DNA from: Treponema sp. | GTDB taxonomy: Bacteria > Spirochaetota > Spirochaetia > Treponematales > Breznakiellaceae | DNA length: 41,627 nt | NCBI GenBank assembly: GCA_031266875.1 | Contig: JAISAE010000105.1 | Coordinates: forward strand, 1 to 41,627 | Direction: 5' to 3' | Position numbers and translations under genes: made by a program | The notes under the pieces: model-generated | Told to the model about the DNA's origin: nothing | The model's input: only the letters and a program-made list of their open reading frames with translations | Databases searched by the model: none | Shown here: piece by piece, positions 34,202 through 41,405 of the stretch | Layout: each line of letters starts with the position of its first letter | Position numbering within the stretch: the stretch's first letter is position 1

Positions 34202-34987
34202 ATGAAAAAGATTATTGCGGGAGTAGTAACGGTATTGGTGTGTACATTACTGGTGAATGTGCAGCTTATGGCTCAGGACGCGGCAGCGATCATGAAGACG
34301 GCAAGGGAACGCAACGATAGCAGCAGCATGGGAACCCGTGACCGCATGGTGGTTACGGCGAAAAACGGATCAACCAAGGAAATGGTTATCGACCAGTATT
34401 CCAAAGACGGCCCCAACGGTTCCCGGACGATGATTGTCTTTAATTCACCTGCAGGTCAAAGAGGTACCCGCTTTCTCAGCATGGAAAACGCGACTGGCGG
34501 CACTGACCAATGGATATTTTTGCCGTCACTAGGAAAGAGCCGGCGGATCGCGTCATCGGAAAGCGGTGGCAGTTTTATGGGTACTGATTTTTCCTACGAC
34601 GATATGTCGCTCCTGAGCAGGGAAGCGGACGACGACAAGCACAGCATCGCACGGGAGGAAACGCTGAACGGCGTGGCTTGTTACGTTATTCAGTCAATTC
34701 CCAACAAGAGCGATTATCAGTATTCAAAGACTATTTCGTGGGTTGATAAGGCGAACAGCCGCATCTACAAAGTTGAATTATACGATAAAAAAGGCGTACT
34801 GGTAAAACTGCTGGAAATGTCAGACTATCAGAATGTACAGGGCAGGGACACGCCGAAGTCAACCAAAATAAGCACTGTTGCCGCAGGGACATCAACAACT
34901 ATCTACATGGATCGCGTCGAGTATGACATGAATGTCCCTGAAAGTGTTTTTACAACGGCATATCTTGAAACCGGGAGAACAAGATGA
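34202..34987 (+). CDS. LolA-like periplasmic lipoprotein-sorting/lipid carrier protein
   Basis: The 261-residue protein has a signal peptide (to about residue 25, before QDAAA) and the LolA_like fold of the outer-membrane lipoprotein-sorting family. Marks include GSRTMIVFNSPAGQRGTRFL, DQWIFLPSLGKSRRIAS and SFMGTDFSYDDM. Members often pair with RND/MMPL exporters and are thought to ferry hydrophobic cargo across the periplasm. The ATG has AAGGAG upstream, 12 bases after the exporter gene, and its stop overlaps the start of the barrel gene. Confidence 0.88.
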   Translation: MKKIIAGVVTVLVCTLLVNVQLMAQDAAAIMKTARERNDSSSMGTRDRMVVTAKNGSTKEMVIDQYSKDGPNGSRTMIVFNSPAGQRGTRFLSMENATGGTDQWIFLPSLGKSRRIASSESGGSFMGTDFSYDDMSLLSREADDDKHSIAREETLNGVACYVIQSIPNKSDYQYSKTISWVDKANSRIYKVELYDKKGVLVKLLEMSDYQNVQGRDTPKSTKISTVAAGTSTTIYMDRVEYDMNVPESVFTTAYLETGRTR

Positions 34988-36537
34988 AGAATGTTAAGCG
35001 CGGGCTTTTTGTTTGTTGGCTTCTTGTCGTCAGTGTTATGCTATTTGCCCAAGACGATTTTGGCTTTGGCTTTGACGATGAAGACAGCGGAGACACTTTC
35101 AGCGGGAGCGGCGCTGCCTTTGGAAGCGCCACGCCTTCCGCAGTCAACATAGGTGGCCACATGGGTGCGGCGCTGCTGGGTTATACCAATGATGTATCAG
35201 AGGGTTTTTCTCACGTGTGGCGTCCTGGAAGAATAGATGGACGCCTCGATTTTTCTGCCAGCGGTTCTTTTGGCGAAGCAGTGATCAATCTAAAACTAAA
35301 TCCCGCTGGATTTATAACCCAATTACAGAGCGACAGCGATAGCAAGTTTAACGGTTTTTCTAATACCGTTGCCTTTGACGAGGCTTATGCCCGCGCTTGG
35401 TTTGGCGACTTTGAGCTTGAAGCTGGAATGAGAAAACTCACCTGGGGCAAGGCGGACAGCCTTGGTCCCCTTGATGTGATTAATCCCTTTGATTATACCG
35501 AACTCACCAGCCTTAACAATGTTATGAATATTAAAATCGCCAACGCGCTGATTCACGGTTCTTATCGATTTGGGCAATTTTCCAAAATAGAAACCCTCTT
35601 TGTGCCGGTATTCGAGCCTTGGCATTTTGCCAGCAAAGGCCGCTGGGCGCCAGCACAGGTGAGCGACTTCAACATAACGCAACTCGCCGTAGCGACGGCG
35701 ACCGGATCGTCTGTCACCGATCCTGGAAAAATAGCCTATTTACAGACGTATACCGCCACCGCGCTTTCCAGCATGGTGGAGCAAATGACAGAGGCGTATC
35801 CTGATACCACCACGCTTGATTATGCCCAGATGGGCCTGCGTTTTACCACGACAATCGGCAGTGCTGATATAGGCGCTCAATATTATTACGGCTGGCTTGG
35901 GCAGCCGGCTGTCGTTATGCTGGATTTTGCGACAAGTATAGAACAGTTAGGAACGGCTCTGGCCGCAGCCTCAGACCCAATAGAGATTGATCAGGCATTA
36001 CAGCAAATTGCTCCTCCTAAAATCGTGTACAATCGCTACCACCAAATCGGCGTTGACTGGGCGCAGGTACTTTTGGGCTTCAATGTCCGGGCTGAGCTTG
36101 CGGCAAATATCACCAATGACCTTAAAGGAGACGACGGCGCGGTTTATAATCCCCACCTTGCCTGGTCATTCGGTTTTGACCGCGACCTTGTGTGGGGAAT
36201 TAACCTGAATCTTCAGGCAAATGAGACAATCAAGCTCTTTTATGACAAAATATCCGGCAATCCCCTTTTGGATACAGAGGCCGGGACAGATATGACTTCC
36301 ACGCGGCTTACCGCAGCGCTTTCAAAAAAAATCCTGCGTGATGAACTGGAACTGCGAGCCGCGGCGCTCTGGGGCATAGAAGACAGCGATTTTCTTATCA
36401 TGCCTGCCATTATCTGGACAAAAGATGCCGTTCAAGTGGAAGTTTCCGGCGGCTTTTTCGGCGGCGACGAGAAAGGACAGCTTGGTCAGTACCATGACAA
36501 CAGCTTTATCAAAGTGGGAATAAAATATTCATTCTGA
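34984..36537 (+). CDS. Outer-membrane beta-barrel partner of the RND exporter
   Basis: The 517-residue protein has a signal peptide (about 1-22), then DDFGFGFDDEDSGDTF, an acidic Phe/Gly segment resembling the insert in the exporter's periplasmic loop. The remaining sequence alternates hydrophobic and polar residues as in a large barrel and ends VGIKYSF with a terminal Phe. The ATG overlaps the LolA-like gene stop (ATGA), so it is made with that protein. It may be the outer-membrane exit or acceptor for the exported lipid. I do not recognise a specific family, though the shape recalls DUF1302-type barrels. Confidence 0.82.
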   Translation: MKNVKRGLFVCWLLVVSVMLFAQDDFGFGFDDEDSGDTFSGSGAAFGSATPSAVNIGGHMGAALLGYTNDVSEGFSHVWRPGRIDGRLDFSASGSFGEAVINLKLNPAGFITQLQSDSDSKFNGFSNTVAFDEAYARAWFGDFELEAGMRKLTWGKADSLGPLDVINPFDYTELTSLNNVMNIKIANALIHGSYRFGQFSKIETLFVPVFEPWHFASKGRWAPAQVSDFNITQLAVATATGSSVTDPGKIAYLQTYTATALSSMVEQMTEAYPDTTTLDYAQMGLRFTTTIGSADIGAQYYYGWLGQPAVVMLDFATSIEQLGTALAAASDPIEIDQALQQIAPPKIVYNRYHQIGVDWAQVLLGFNVRAELAANITNDLKGDDGAVYNPHLAWSFGFDRDLVWGINLNLQANETIKLFYDKISGNPLLDTEAGTDMTSTRLTAALSKKILRDELELRAAALWGIEDSDFLIMPAIIWTKDAVQVEVSGGFFGGDEKGQLGQYHDNSFIKVGIKYSF

Positions 36538-36553
36538 ACCGGAGAGAATATCA

Positions 36554-37054
36554 ATGAAACGTGCTATTTTTTCGTTTTGTCTTATTATTTCTGCTGTGGG
36601 TTTTTGTTTCGCCGTTGATCCGGTTGAAGGCTACTGGTTCAGCATTGACGACAAAACCAGCAAGGTAGTTTCCGCTTGGGAGATGTATGTTGGCAGCAAC
36701 GGTGTTTTGCACGGACGGCTACTTTCTGCGGTCGGTGTAACGGCAAGTACGCTGGCGACAAGGTGTAAGGAAACGTACGCGAATTTCCCGGTATCCGGCA
36801 AAGTGAACCTTATGCCGGTTTTAAGTACAACTTGGTTTTTTGGCTTTCGTATGGAAAGAGCAGGTCGCTGGGTTGGAGGGAGCATTATCAATCCAGAAGA
36901 CGGCAGCATGTACAAAGCCGAGCTGACGCACCACCCAATAGACGGTAAGCGTTACAAAGCTGAAACGCTCGAAGTGCGCGGTTTTCTGCTCTTTTTCAGC
37001 GGGGCGCAGTACTGGCAGCGCTGCACCCGCGAAGAGGCCATGTCGTTACGGTAG
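36554..37054 (+). CDS. DUF2147-family exported protein
   Basis: The 166-residue product has a signal peptide (ending near FCFAV) and the DUF2147 pattern. EGYWFSIDD comes after the signal, then a central RWVGGSIINPEDGSMYKAEL and YKAETLEVRGFLLFF near the end, where DUF2147 proteins carry G.I.dP..G..Y...: and L.vrG. These are small secreted beta-barrel-like proteins of unknown function, sometimes found with envelope export genes. It is the last gene of the exporter operon, 16 bases after the barrel gene with GGAGAGAA upstream. Confidence 0.85.
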   Translation: MKRAIFSFCLIISAVGFCFAVDPVEGYWFSIDDKTSKVVSAWEMYVGSNGVLHGRLLSAVGVTASTLATRCKETYANFPVSGKVNLMPVLSTTWFFGFRMERAGRWVGGSIINPEDGSMYKAELTHHPIDGKRYKAETLEVRGFLLFFSGAQYWQRCTREEAMSLR

Positions 37055-37120
37055 GCGCAATGGTGTACCCATCGCCGTTATAGATGACCAGACTTGGTGT
37101 TTGAGTGTGTGGGAACGGCG

Positions 37121-37294
37121 TTAGATTATGCCTCCATGTCCGTGCTGTGGCGCGTTAGATTTTTTATTTTTTATCATAAAATATCCAATGATACAAACAA
37201 GCAGTGCGCCCAGCGTATCAACAATTAAATCCTTCATGGTGTCAAATATCGCCGCTTTGCCAATAAGAATGATTCCATCATGCAGCATATATTG
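37121..37294 (-). pseudogene. 3' part of the membrane protein gene, beyond an in-frame amber codon
   Basis: After the TAG at 37295-37297 the same frame stays open for 57 codons to TAA at 37121-37123, encoding QYMLHDGIILIGKAAIF and then DTMKDLIVDTLGALLV. A DTMxDLIVDxxGA block is what I expect at the end of this type of polytopic membrane protein, so the segment looks like the original C-terminus, with a last membrane helix and a polar tail. Whether it is still translated by readthrough is unknown. Confidence 0.65.
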
Positions 37295-37834
37295 CTACAT
37301 ATTCAGGTCCATAAGCAAATCCATAGCGAATTCAAGAATTTCCCAAAATGTGTCAATGGTTATCGCAAAACAAAATGAAAACACCGAGACAAATTTTGCG
37401 CTCAATTCTATCTTTATTTCTTTGTTATCATTTAATATATCAATAAATGAAAAACCAAATGCGCCAAGCATAACGCCACTGAAAGTATGTAAAAGCGTAT
37501 CCCAATACCGAAATCTTCTGTAAAAGTTTTGCACTTCCCCAAGAATAATCGCTGCGAATAAAAACAGAACGAACATAATCTGCATACCATCGGTATTATA
37601 GGTCATTTTTATCTGCTTTTGGAAGATTGACGGCAGGAAAAAAAGAATCATTCCCATGAGGCTTTGCAGAGCTATCTTTATGTATTCTTCATTTAGACGA
37701 TTATAGATGAGATGACGAATGGGAACTATCCCAAGCGATGAAAAAACAATGCCAATAATTCCATATAATAATGACAGCACAAGCAAAACGAATACAAGAT
37801 TTGTTATCAGGACTACCATTTTTCTGTTATTCAT
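37295..37834 (-). CDS. Polytopic membrane protein, C-terminus cut off by an amber codon
   Basis: From the ATG at 37834 this gives 179 residues with five or six membrane helices. The YWDTLLHTFSGVMLGAFGFS segment and the FWEILEFAMDLLMDLNM end resemble the YjdF/DUF2238-type family of bacterial membrane proteins, whose members continue with a DT(M)xDL block. Here that block follows in frame after a TAG stop. An earlier TTG start at 37888 overlaps the ATP-grasp gene. The gene is AT-rich like its upstream neighbour and unlike the rest of the window. Function unknown. The shortened protein lacks the conserved end, so it may be inactive unless the stop is read through. Confidence 0.7.
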   Translation of the reverse strand: MNNRKMVVLITNLVFVLLVLSLLYGIIGIVFSSLGIVPIRHLIYNRLNEEYIKIALQSLMGMILFFLPSIFQKQIKMTYNTDGMQIMFVLFLFAAIILGEVQNFYRRFRYWDTLLHTFSGVMLGAFGFSFIDILNDNKEIKIELSAKFVSVFSFCFAITIDTFWEILEFAMDLLMDLNM

Positions 37835-37865
37835 AAATATATTCCATATATGAAGTGCTCTGTTT

Positions 37866-38879
37866 TTATCCTCTTTCAAGTAATTCAAGAATTCTGAAAT
37901 AGAAGCTGTGAGCTATAGCCAACTGCTCCGCTCCCAATGAAGCGTAGTTATTTAAACCCGGCGAAGCGTTAATTTCAATAAGCGTATAGTCTGAAACAGG
38001 TTTACTAACATCATCGGTTAAAAAATCAACTCCGCACAATCTTAATTTCATATCTTTGGTAATATTAATCGCTAGTTTTTTAAATTCATGATGTATTTTA
38101 GAGGTAAAATCATATATCATCCCACCGGCTGAGAGATTAGCATTATCCAGAATTTGAAAGACGATACCTCGATCAAGAATTGTATCCATAGTATAATTAT
38201 TTCGTTTTAAATTTTGAGTTAATCTATAATCATCAAAATCAATATCAACTTTTCGTCCGGCTTTTATAAAATCATTTTTCTTTTCCACTATTAGCTCTTT
38301 TATGCGGGATACGCTATTGCCAATAATTCTTAACGGTTCCCGTTGATAGGCGGCAAATATTTCTTCGTCTAAAACCAATACCCTGAAATCATTTCCATGG
38401 CAGAACCGTTCCACCAGCATTACATCAGTGATACTGAATATTTTCTCCGCTGTTTCATAATATTCCTCCTCATTAAATATTTTTGTTACAAGCCTGCCCT
38501 TACTGAAATTATTCGGTTTTATAATAACAGGGAATCCAATAGATTTAGCGTATTCAAAACCATCGTATATAGTTCTTTCTATTTTCAAACGGCTATTCAA
38601 TTTGTCACTAAAAAAAGTTTGCCCTTCAGGAACTTTATAACCTATTCTTTTGAGGAAGAAGTTTGTATAATTTTTATCTTTTGCGATTTCCGCAGAAGCA
38701 AATGAATTTAAACTAAAGCTGGTATTTTTATAATATTCTTTTTTACCATTTTTAAATATAATAAATCCCACATTCTCAAATTCTGGCTCAACTATCAATG
38801 TCGCATTAATTTTTGGAACTAAAATTTTTAGAAATTCGGTAACGGAATATTTTTTATCATCCATGGTTATTCTTGCCAT
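37866..38879 (-). CDS. ATP-grasp ligase, GshAB/cyanophycin-synthetase-like
   Basis: The 337-residue protein has an ATP-grasp domain. GFPVIIKPNNFSKGRLV (about 140) is the lysine-containing ATP loop. VMLVERFCHGNDFRVLVLD leads into FAAYQREPLRIIGNSVSRIKELI, the central region seen in the ligase parts of GshF/GshAB and cyanophycin synthetases. EINASPGLNNY (about 302) provides the Mg-binding residues. These enzymes join a carboxylate to an amine through an acyl-phosphate; the substrates here are unknown. The ATG at 38879 has AAGGAG upstream, while a 25-residue longer reading does not. It lies in the AT-rich patch, overlapping the region before the membrane protein gene, and is probably acquired. 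Confidence 0.82.
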   Translation of the reverse strand: MARITMDDKKYSVTEFLKILVPKINATLIVEPEFENVGFIIFKNGKKEYYKNTSFSLNSFASAEIAKDKNYTNFFLKRIGYKVPEGQTFFSDKLNSRLKIERTIYDGFEYAKSIGFPVIIKPNNFSKGRLVTKIFNEEEYYETAEKIFSITDVMLVERFCHGNDFRVLVLDEEIFAAYQREPLRIIGNSVSRIKELIVEKKNDFIKAGRKVDIDFDDYRLTQNLKRNNYTMDTILDRGIVFQILDNANLSAGGMIYDFTSKIHHEFKKLAINITKDMKLRLCGVDFLTDDVSKPVSDYTLIEINASPGLNNYASLGAEQLAIAHSFYFRILELLERG

Positions 38880-39000
38880 TACTCCTTCCTCTACGATCAT
38901 TAAACATCCCACCAGCGGGGATGAATCGGGTACACACGAATTCAACGTACCCAATAGATCACTGCTACGATAGTGAGACCTGCTCCGGAGAAAGTTGAAT

Positions 39001-39171
39001 CTATTTTTGGGCGATAAGCTTTGTTACCCCGATTCCTGCCCCGACAAGGGCAAGCGAGATAAAGGGGTGATGAAATACCCACGCAAGAACGCTAAACGAG
39101 AAACCAATCAGGTGGGAAACTACAGAAAACCCCCCGATGACAAGTAACGCGACGATGATAAGCCACTTCAC
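39001..39171 (-). CDS. Small two-helix membrane protein
   Basis: Starting from GTG at 39171 (AAGGGGGTG upstream) this encodes 56 residues. There are two hydrophobic segments, WLIIVALLVIGGFSVVSHLI and FISLALVGAGIGVTKLI, and a KLIAQK end. The reading frame extends upstream through the tRNA-Val gene, but that part is only a translation of the tRNA. I do not recognise a family; it lies directly downstream of the tRNA on the same strand and may share its transcript. Confidence 0.6.
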   Translation of the reverse strand: MKWLIIVALLVIGGFSVVSHLIGFSFSVLAWVFHHPFISLALVGAGIGVTKLIAQK

Positions 39172-39205
39172 AGATACACCCCCTTCATGCCCCGCTGGAG
39201 CGACT

Positions 39206-39279
39206 TGGGCGCTAGAGGATTCGGACCTCTGACATCCACGGTGTAAACGTGGCGCTCTAACCAACTGAGCCAAGCGCCC
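39206..39279 (-). tRNA. tRNA-Val (anticodon UAC)
   Basis: The minus strand folds into a standard cloverleaf: acceptor GGGCGCT/AGCGCCC, D-stem GCTC/GAGC, anticodon stem CCACG/CGTGG around TTTACAC (anticodon TAC), T-arm AGAGG/CCTCT with loop TCCGAAT. The discriminator is A and CCA is not encoded. Confidence 0.95.
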
Positions 39280-39291
39280 CAAGACAAGTTT

Positions 39292-39320
39292 AACATAACA
39301 CAAAATTTTTTTTACGTCAA
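39292..39320 (-). promoter_or_regulatory. Promoter of tRNA-Val
   Basis: On the minus strand TTGACG (complement of 39315-39320) and TATGTT (complement of 39292-39297) are separated by 17 A/T-rich bases. Initiation would fall about five bases before the tRNA 5' end. It is back to back with the capA-like promoter, the two -35 elements being two bases apart. Confidence 0.6.
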
Positions 39321-39322
39321 GG

Positions 39323-39351
39323 TTGAGTAAGCTCCGCATCTTGCGTATAGT
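39323..39351 (+). promoter_or_regulatory. Promoter of the capA-like operon
   Basis: TTGAGT (39323-39328), 17-bp spacer, TATAGT (39346-39351). The expected start site is about 39358, which coincides with the first ATG of the gene, implying a leaderless message or use of the ATG at 39382. Confidence 0.6.
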
Positions 39352-39357
39352 TAACCT

Positions 39358-40554
39358 ATGATACAGATAAGACCCGGTCTTATGACGCTCCTCTTGTTTG
39401 TGAGCGTTCTTTTTCCCACTTGCTTGAAGCCCCAGCCTGTGGCAGAGCTGGCGCAAGAAGCAGCGTCAGAACCCGTAGCAGAGCCGGTTCCCGAAGAACC
39501 ACCACCGCTGGATGAGTTCACCATCGTCGCGGTCGGGGACAACCTCTATCACGAAACCGTGATGAAGCTGTTCCTCAGCGACAATAGTTTTGACTTCGCG
39601 CCCTATTACCAGTTTATACAGCCGTTTGCCCAAACCGCAGACATCGCCTTTGTGAATCAGGAGACCGTACTGGGCGGCAAGGAGTTTGGGTTCAGTGCCT
39701 ACCCTTCGTTTAACACGCCGCAGGAAGTTGGCGTGGCGCTCATTGGCGCAGGCTTTAACGTGATAAACCAGGCCACTAACCATACGCTGGACAGGGGCGT
39801 GAGGCCGGTGCTTGCCACCATAGACTTCTGGGACCAGTGGCCGGAAGTGAATTATCTCGGCATCTTCCGCTCCCAGGAAACGCGGGATACCAAACAGGTC
39901 ATCATTGAGCGGAACAACATAAAGGTAGGGTTTCTGTCATATACTTATGGGCTTAACGGGCTTACCCTGCCCGCTGACCAGCCATACCTGGTGTCGCTTA
40001 TTGATACTGAGATCATGGCAAAAGAAATCGACGCGCTTCGGCCCCTCTGCGACTATCTTGTCGTGTCTATGCACTGGGGCGTTGAGTACGAGTTCCGGCA
40101 GAATGAGCGACAGGAAACGTTGGCGCGTTTTCTGGCTGACCATAACGTAGACCTCGTCATCGGCCATCATCCCCATGTACTCCAGCCAGTTGCGGTTCTG
40201 CCCAGAGCTGACGGCGGCCTGACCTACTGCTTTTATTCGCTGGGTAACTTCATTTCATCCCAGATGCCAAACTACACCATGCTCGGTGGCATGATGTATC
40301 TCAAAGTACAAAGGACTGACAACGGCTTGTCTGTTGTCGAATCCGGCGTTGTTCCCGTTGTTACTCATTTTGAGGCTGGCTCAGTCAACTTCCGTATCTA
40401 TCCGCTTTATGAATACACAGATGAGCTTGCGGCAAAACACCTACGGAACACCGAGGGGAATGAGATAAGCATGGCCTACTTCAACGGCCTTGCCGCTCAT
40501 GTCCTTGGAGACGCTCTTATAGATCATAACCCCTACGAGGAGATAAAGCCATGA
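39358..40554 (+). CDS. capA: CapA/PgsA-family metallophosphatase-like protein
   Basis: The 398-residue protein belongs to the CapA family linked to poly-gamma-glutamate capsule synthesis and export. The domain is calcineurin-like: VAVGDNLYH, VNQETVLGG, NQATNHTLDRG, VVSMHWGVEYE and VIGHHPHVLQPV supply the metal-binding Asp, Asn and His residues, all present. The N-terminus has a hydrophobic signal with Cys in LFPTCLK, perhaps a relaxed spirochaete lipobox, followed by a Pro/Glu/Ala-rich spacer. The start is 39358 or 39382. The stop overlaps the ATG of the next gene, a gamma-glutamyl-peptide hydrolase, supporting a role in gamma-glutamyl polymers. pgsB/pgsC are not seen, so real capsule synthesis is unproven. 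Confidence 0.88.
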   Translation: MIQIRPGLMTLLLFVSVLFPTCLKPQPVAELAQEAASEPVAEPVPEEPPPLDEFTIVAVGDNLYHETVMKLFLSDNSFDFAPYYQFIQPFAQTADIAFVNQETVLGGKEFGFSAYPSFNTPQEVGVALIGAGFNVINQATNHTLDRGVRPVLATIDFWDQWPEVNYLGIFRSQETRDTKQVIIERNNIKVGFLSYTYGLNGLTLPADQPYLVSLIDTEIMAKEIDALRPLCDYLVVSMHWGVEYEFRQNERQETLARFLADHNVDLVIGHHPHVLQPVAVLPRADGGLTYCFYSLGNFISSQMPNYTMLGGMMYLKVQRTDNGLSVVESGVVPVVTHFEAGSVNFRIYPLYEYTDELAAKHLRNTEGNEISMAYFNGLAAHVLGDALIDHNPYEEIKP

Positions 40555-41405
40555 AACAGGCGCTGATTGGTATTACGGCTGACATTGACGATGGTAAGTC
40601 CAGGAAACATTTTTTACACGAAAGCTACGCGGCGGCGCTGTACCACGCTCATTGTGCGCCGCTGCTGCTCGCCGCACCCGACCTCTGTTTCAAGGCCGAG
40701 TACGAGGCGCTGGCTGAACGCTTCATCGCCTGTGTTGACGGATTATTGCTCAGTGGTGGTGATGATGTAAACGCGCTCTTATATAAAGAAGAAAACTATG
40801 CCTTTAACGGAGCCTTCACTGAGGAGCGCGACCTGTTTGAAATTGCGCTGTGCCGTTGCGCGGTTTATCATGGCAAGCCAGTACTAGGTATCTGCCGTGG
40901 TATACAGTCCATGAACGTGGCTCTGGGCGGCTCCCTGTTTCAGGACATTGCCGCCCAGTATCCAGACAAACGGATGCTAGGCCATTACCAGAAAGCGCCG
41001 GCGTATTCCGCGTCCCACGAGGTTGAACTAGCGTACTCATCCACGCTTGCCCATATTCTTCTGGGCAACGATAGCATGGGCGATGATGGCGGCGTAGGTG
41101 AGCGTGTGGTGTCATTGCTGGTGAATTCATTCCATCATCAGGCAGTTAAGCGTGTCGCTCCGGGCTTTGTCGCTGTTGCCCATGCCCATGATGGTGTCAT
41201 TGAAGCGATAGAGCCTGTGACAACGCAGTTGCCGCAGGCTCAGTATGGACAGCCACACCCGTTCACGATTGGGGTACAATGGCACCCTGAGCGTATGTAC
41301 CTGCGCTACAAGCATGCTGAGCGGCTGTTTCAGGGCTTTGCCGCTGCATGTGTGTGGGGGGGGGGGGGGGGGCATGGCTTGACCAATGGTATTCCTATTT
41401 TTTAG
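40551..41405 (+). CDS. Class I glutamine amidotransferase-like gamma-glutamyl hydrolase (peptidase C26)
   Basis: The 284-residue protein resembles gamma-glutamyl-GABA hydrolase (PuuD) and related C26 peptidases that cleave gamma-glutamyl bonds. It has the GLLLSGGDDVN oxyanion region, the nucleophile in VLGICRGIQSMN (Cys115), and the His245/Glu247 pair in GVQWHPE, so the triad is complete. The domain ends near ERLFQGFAAAC. The following codons run into a 17-G tract, giving GGGGG and a 10-residue tail. One more or one fewer G would give C-termini of about 298 or 276 residues. It is translationally coupled to the capA-like gene (ATGA overlap). Confidence 0.88.
   Translation: MKQALIGITADIDDGKSRKHFLHESYAAALYHAHCAPLLLAAPDLCFKAEYEALAERFIACVDGLLLSGGDDVNALLYKEENYAFNGAFTEERDLFEIALCRCAVYHGKPVLGICRGIQSMNVALGGSLFQDIAAQYPDKRMLGHYQKAPAYSASHEVELAYSSTLAHILLGNDSMGDDGGVGERVVSLLVNSFHHQAVKRVAPGFVAVAHAHDGVIEAIEPVTTQLPQAQYGQPHPFTIGVQWHPERMYLRYKHAERLFQGFAAACVWGGGGGHGLTNGIPIF
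41356..41372 (+). repeat. Poly-G tract of 17 bases inside the C26 peptidase gene
   Basis: Seventeen uninterrupted G near the 3' end of the gene. In the frame seen, the tail is HGLTNGIPIF. With 18 G the frame continues for 24 codons past the glycines (AWLDQWYSYFLEQ and on); with 16 G it stops after GMA. Confidence 0.95.

Noticed and set aside
37295-37297. The amber codon as a pyrrolysine site
   Set aside because: No pyrrolysine genes are in the window and one TAG is not evidence; a nonsense mutation or error is more likely. Kept as a testable option only.
39001-39456. 151-codon reading of the small membrane protein
   Set aside because: The upstream part is a translation of tRNA-Val and its promoter; a GTG with a strong ribosome binding site at 39171 gives the sensible protein.
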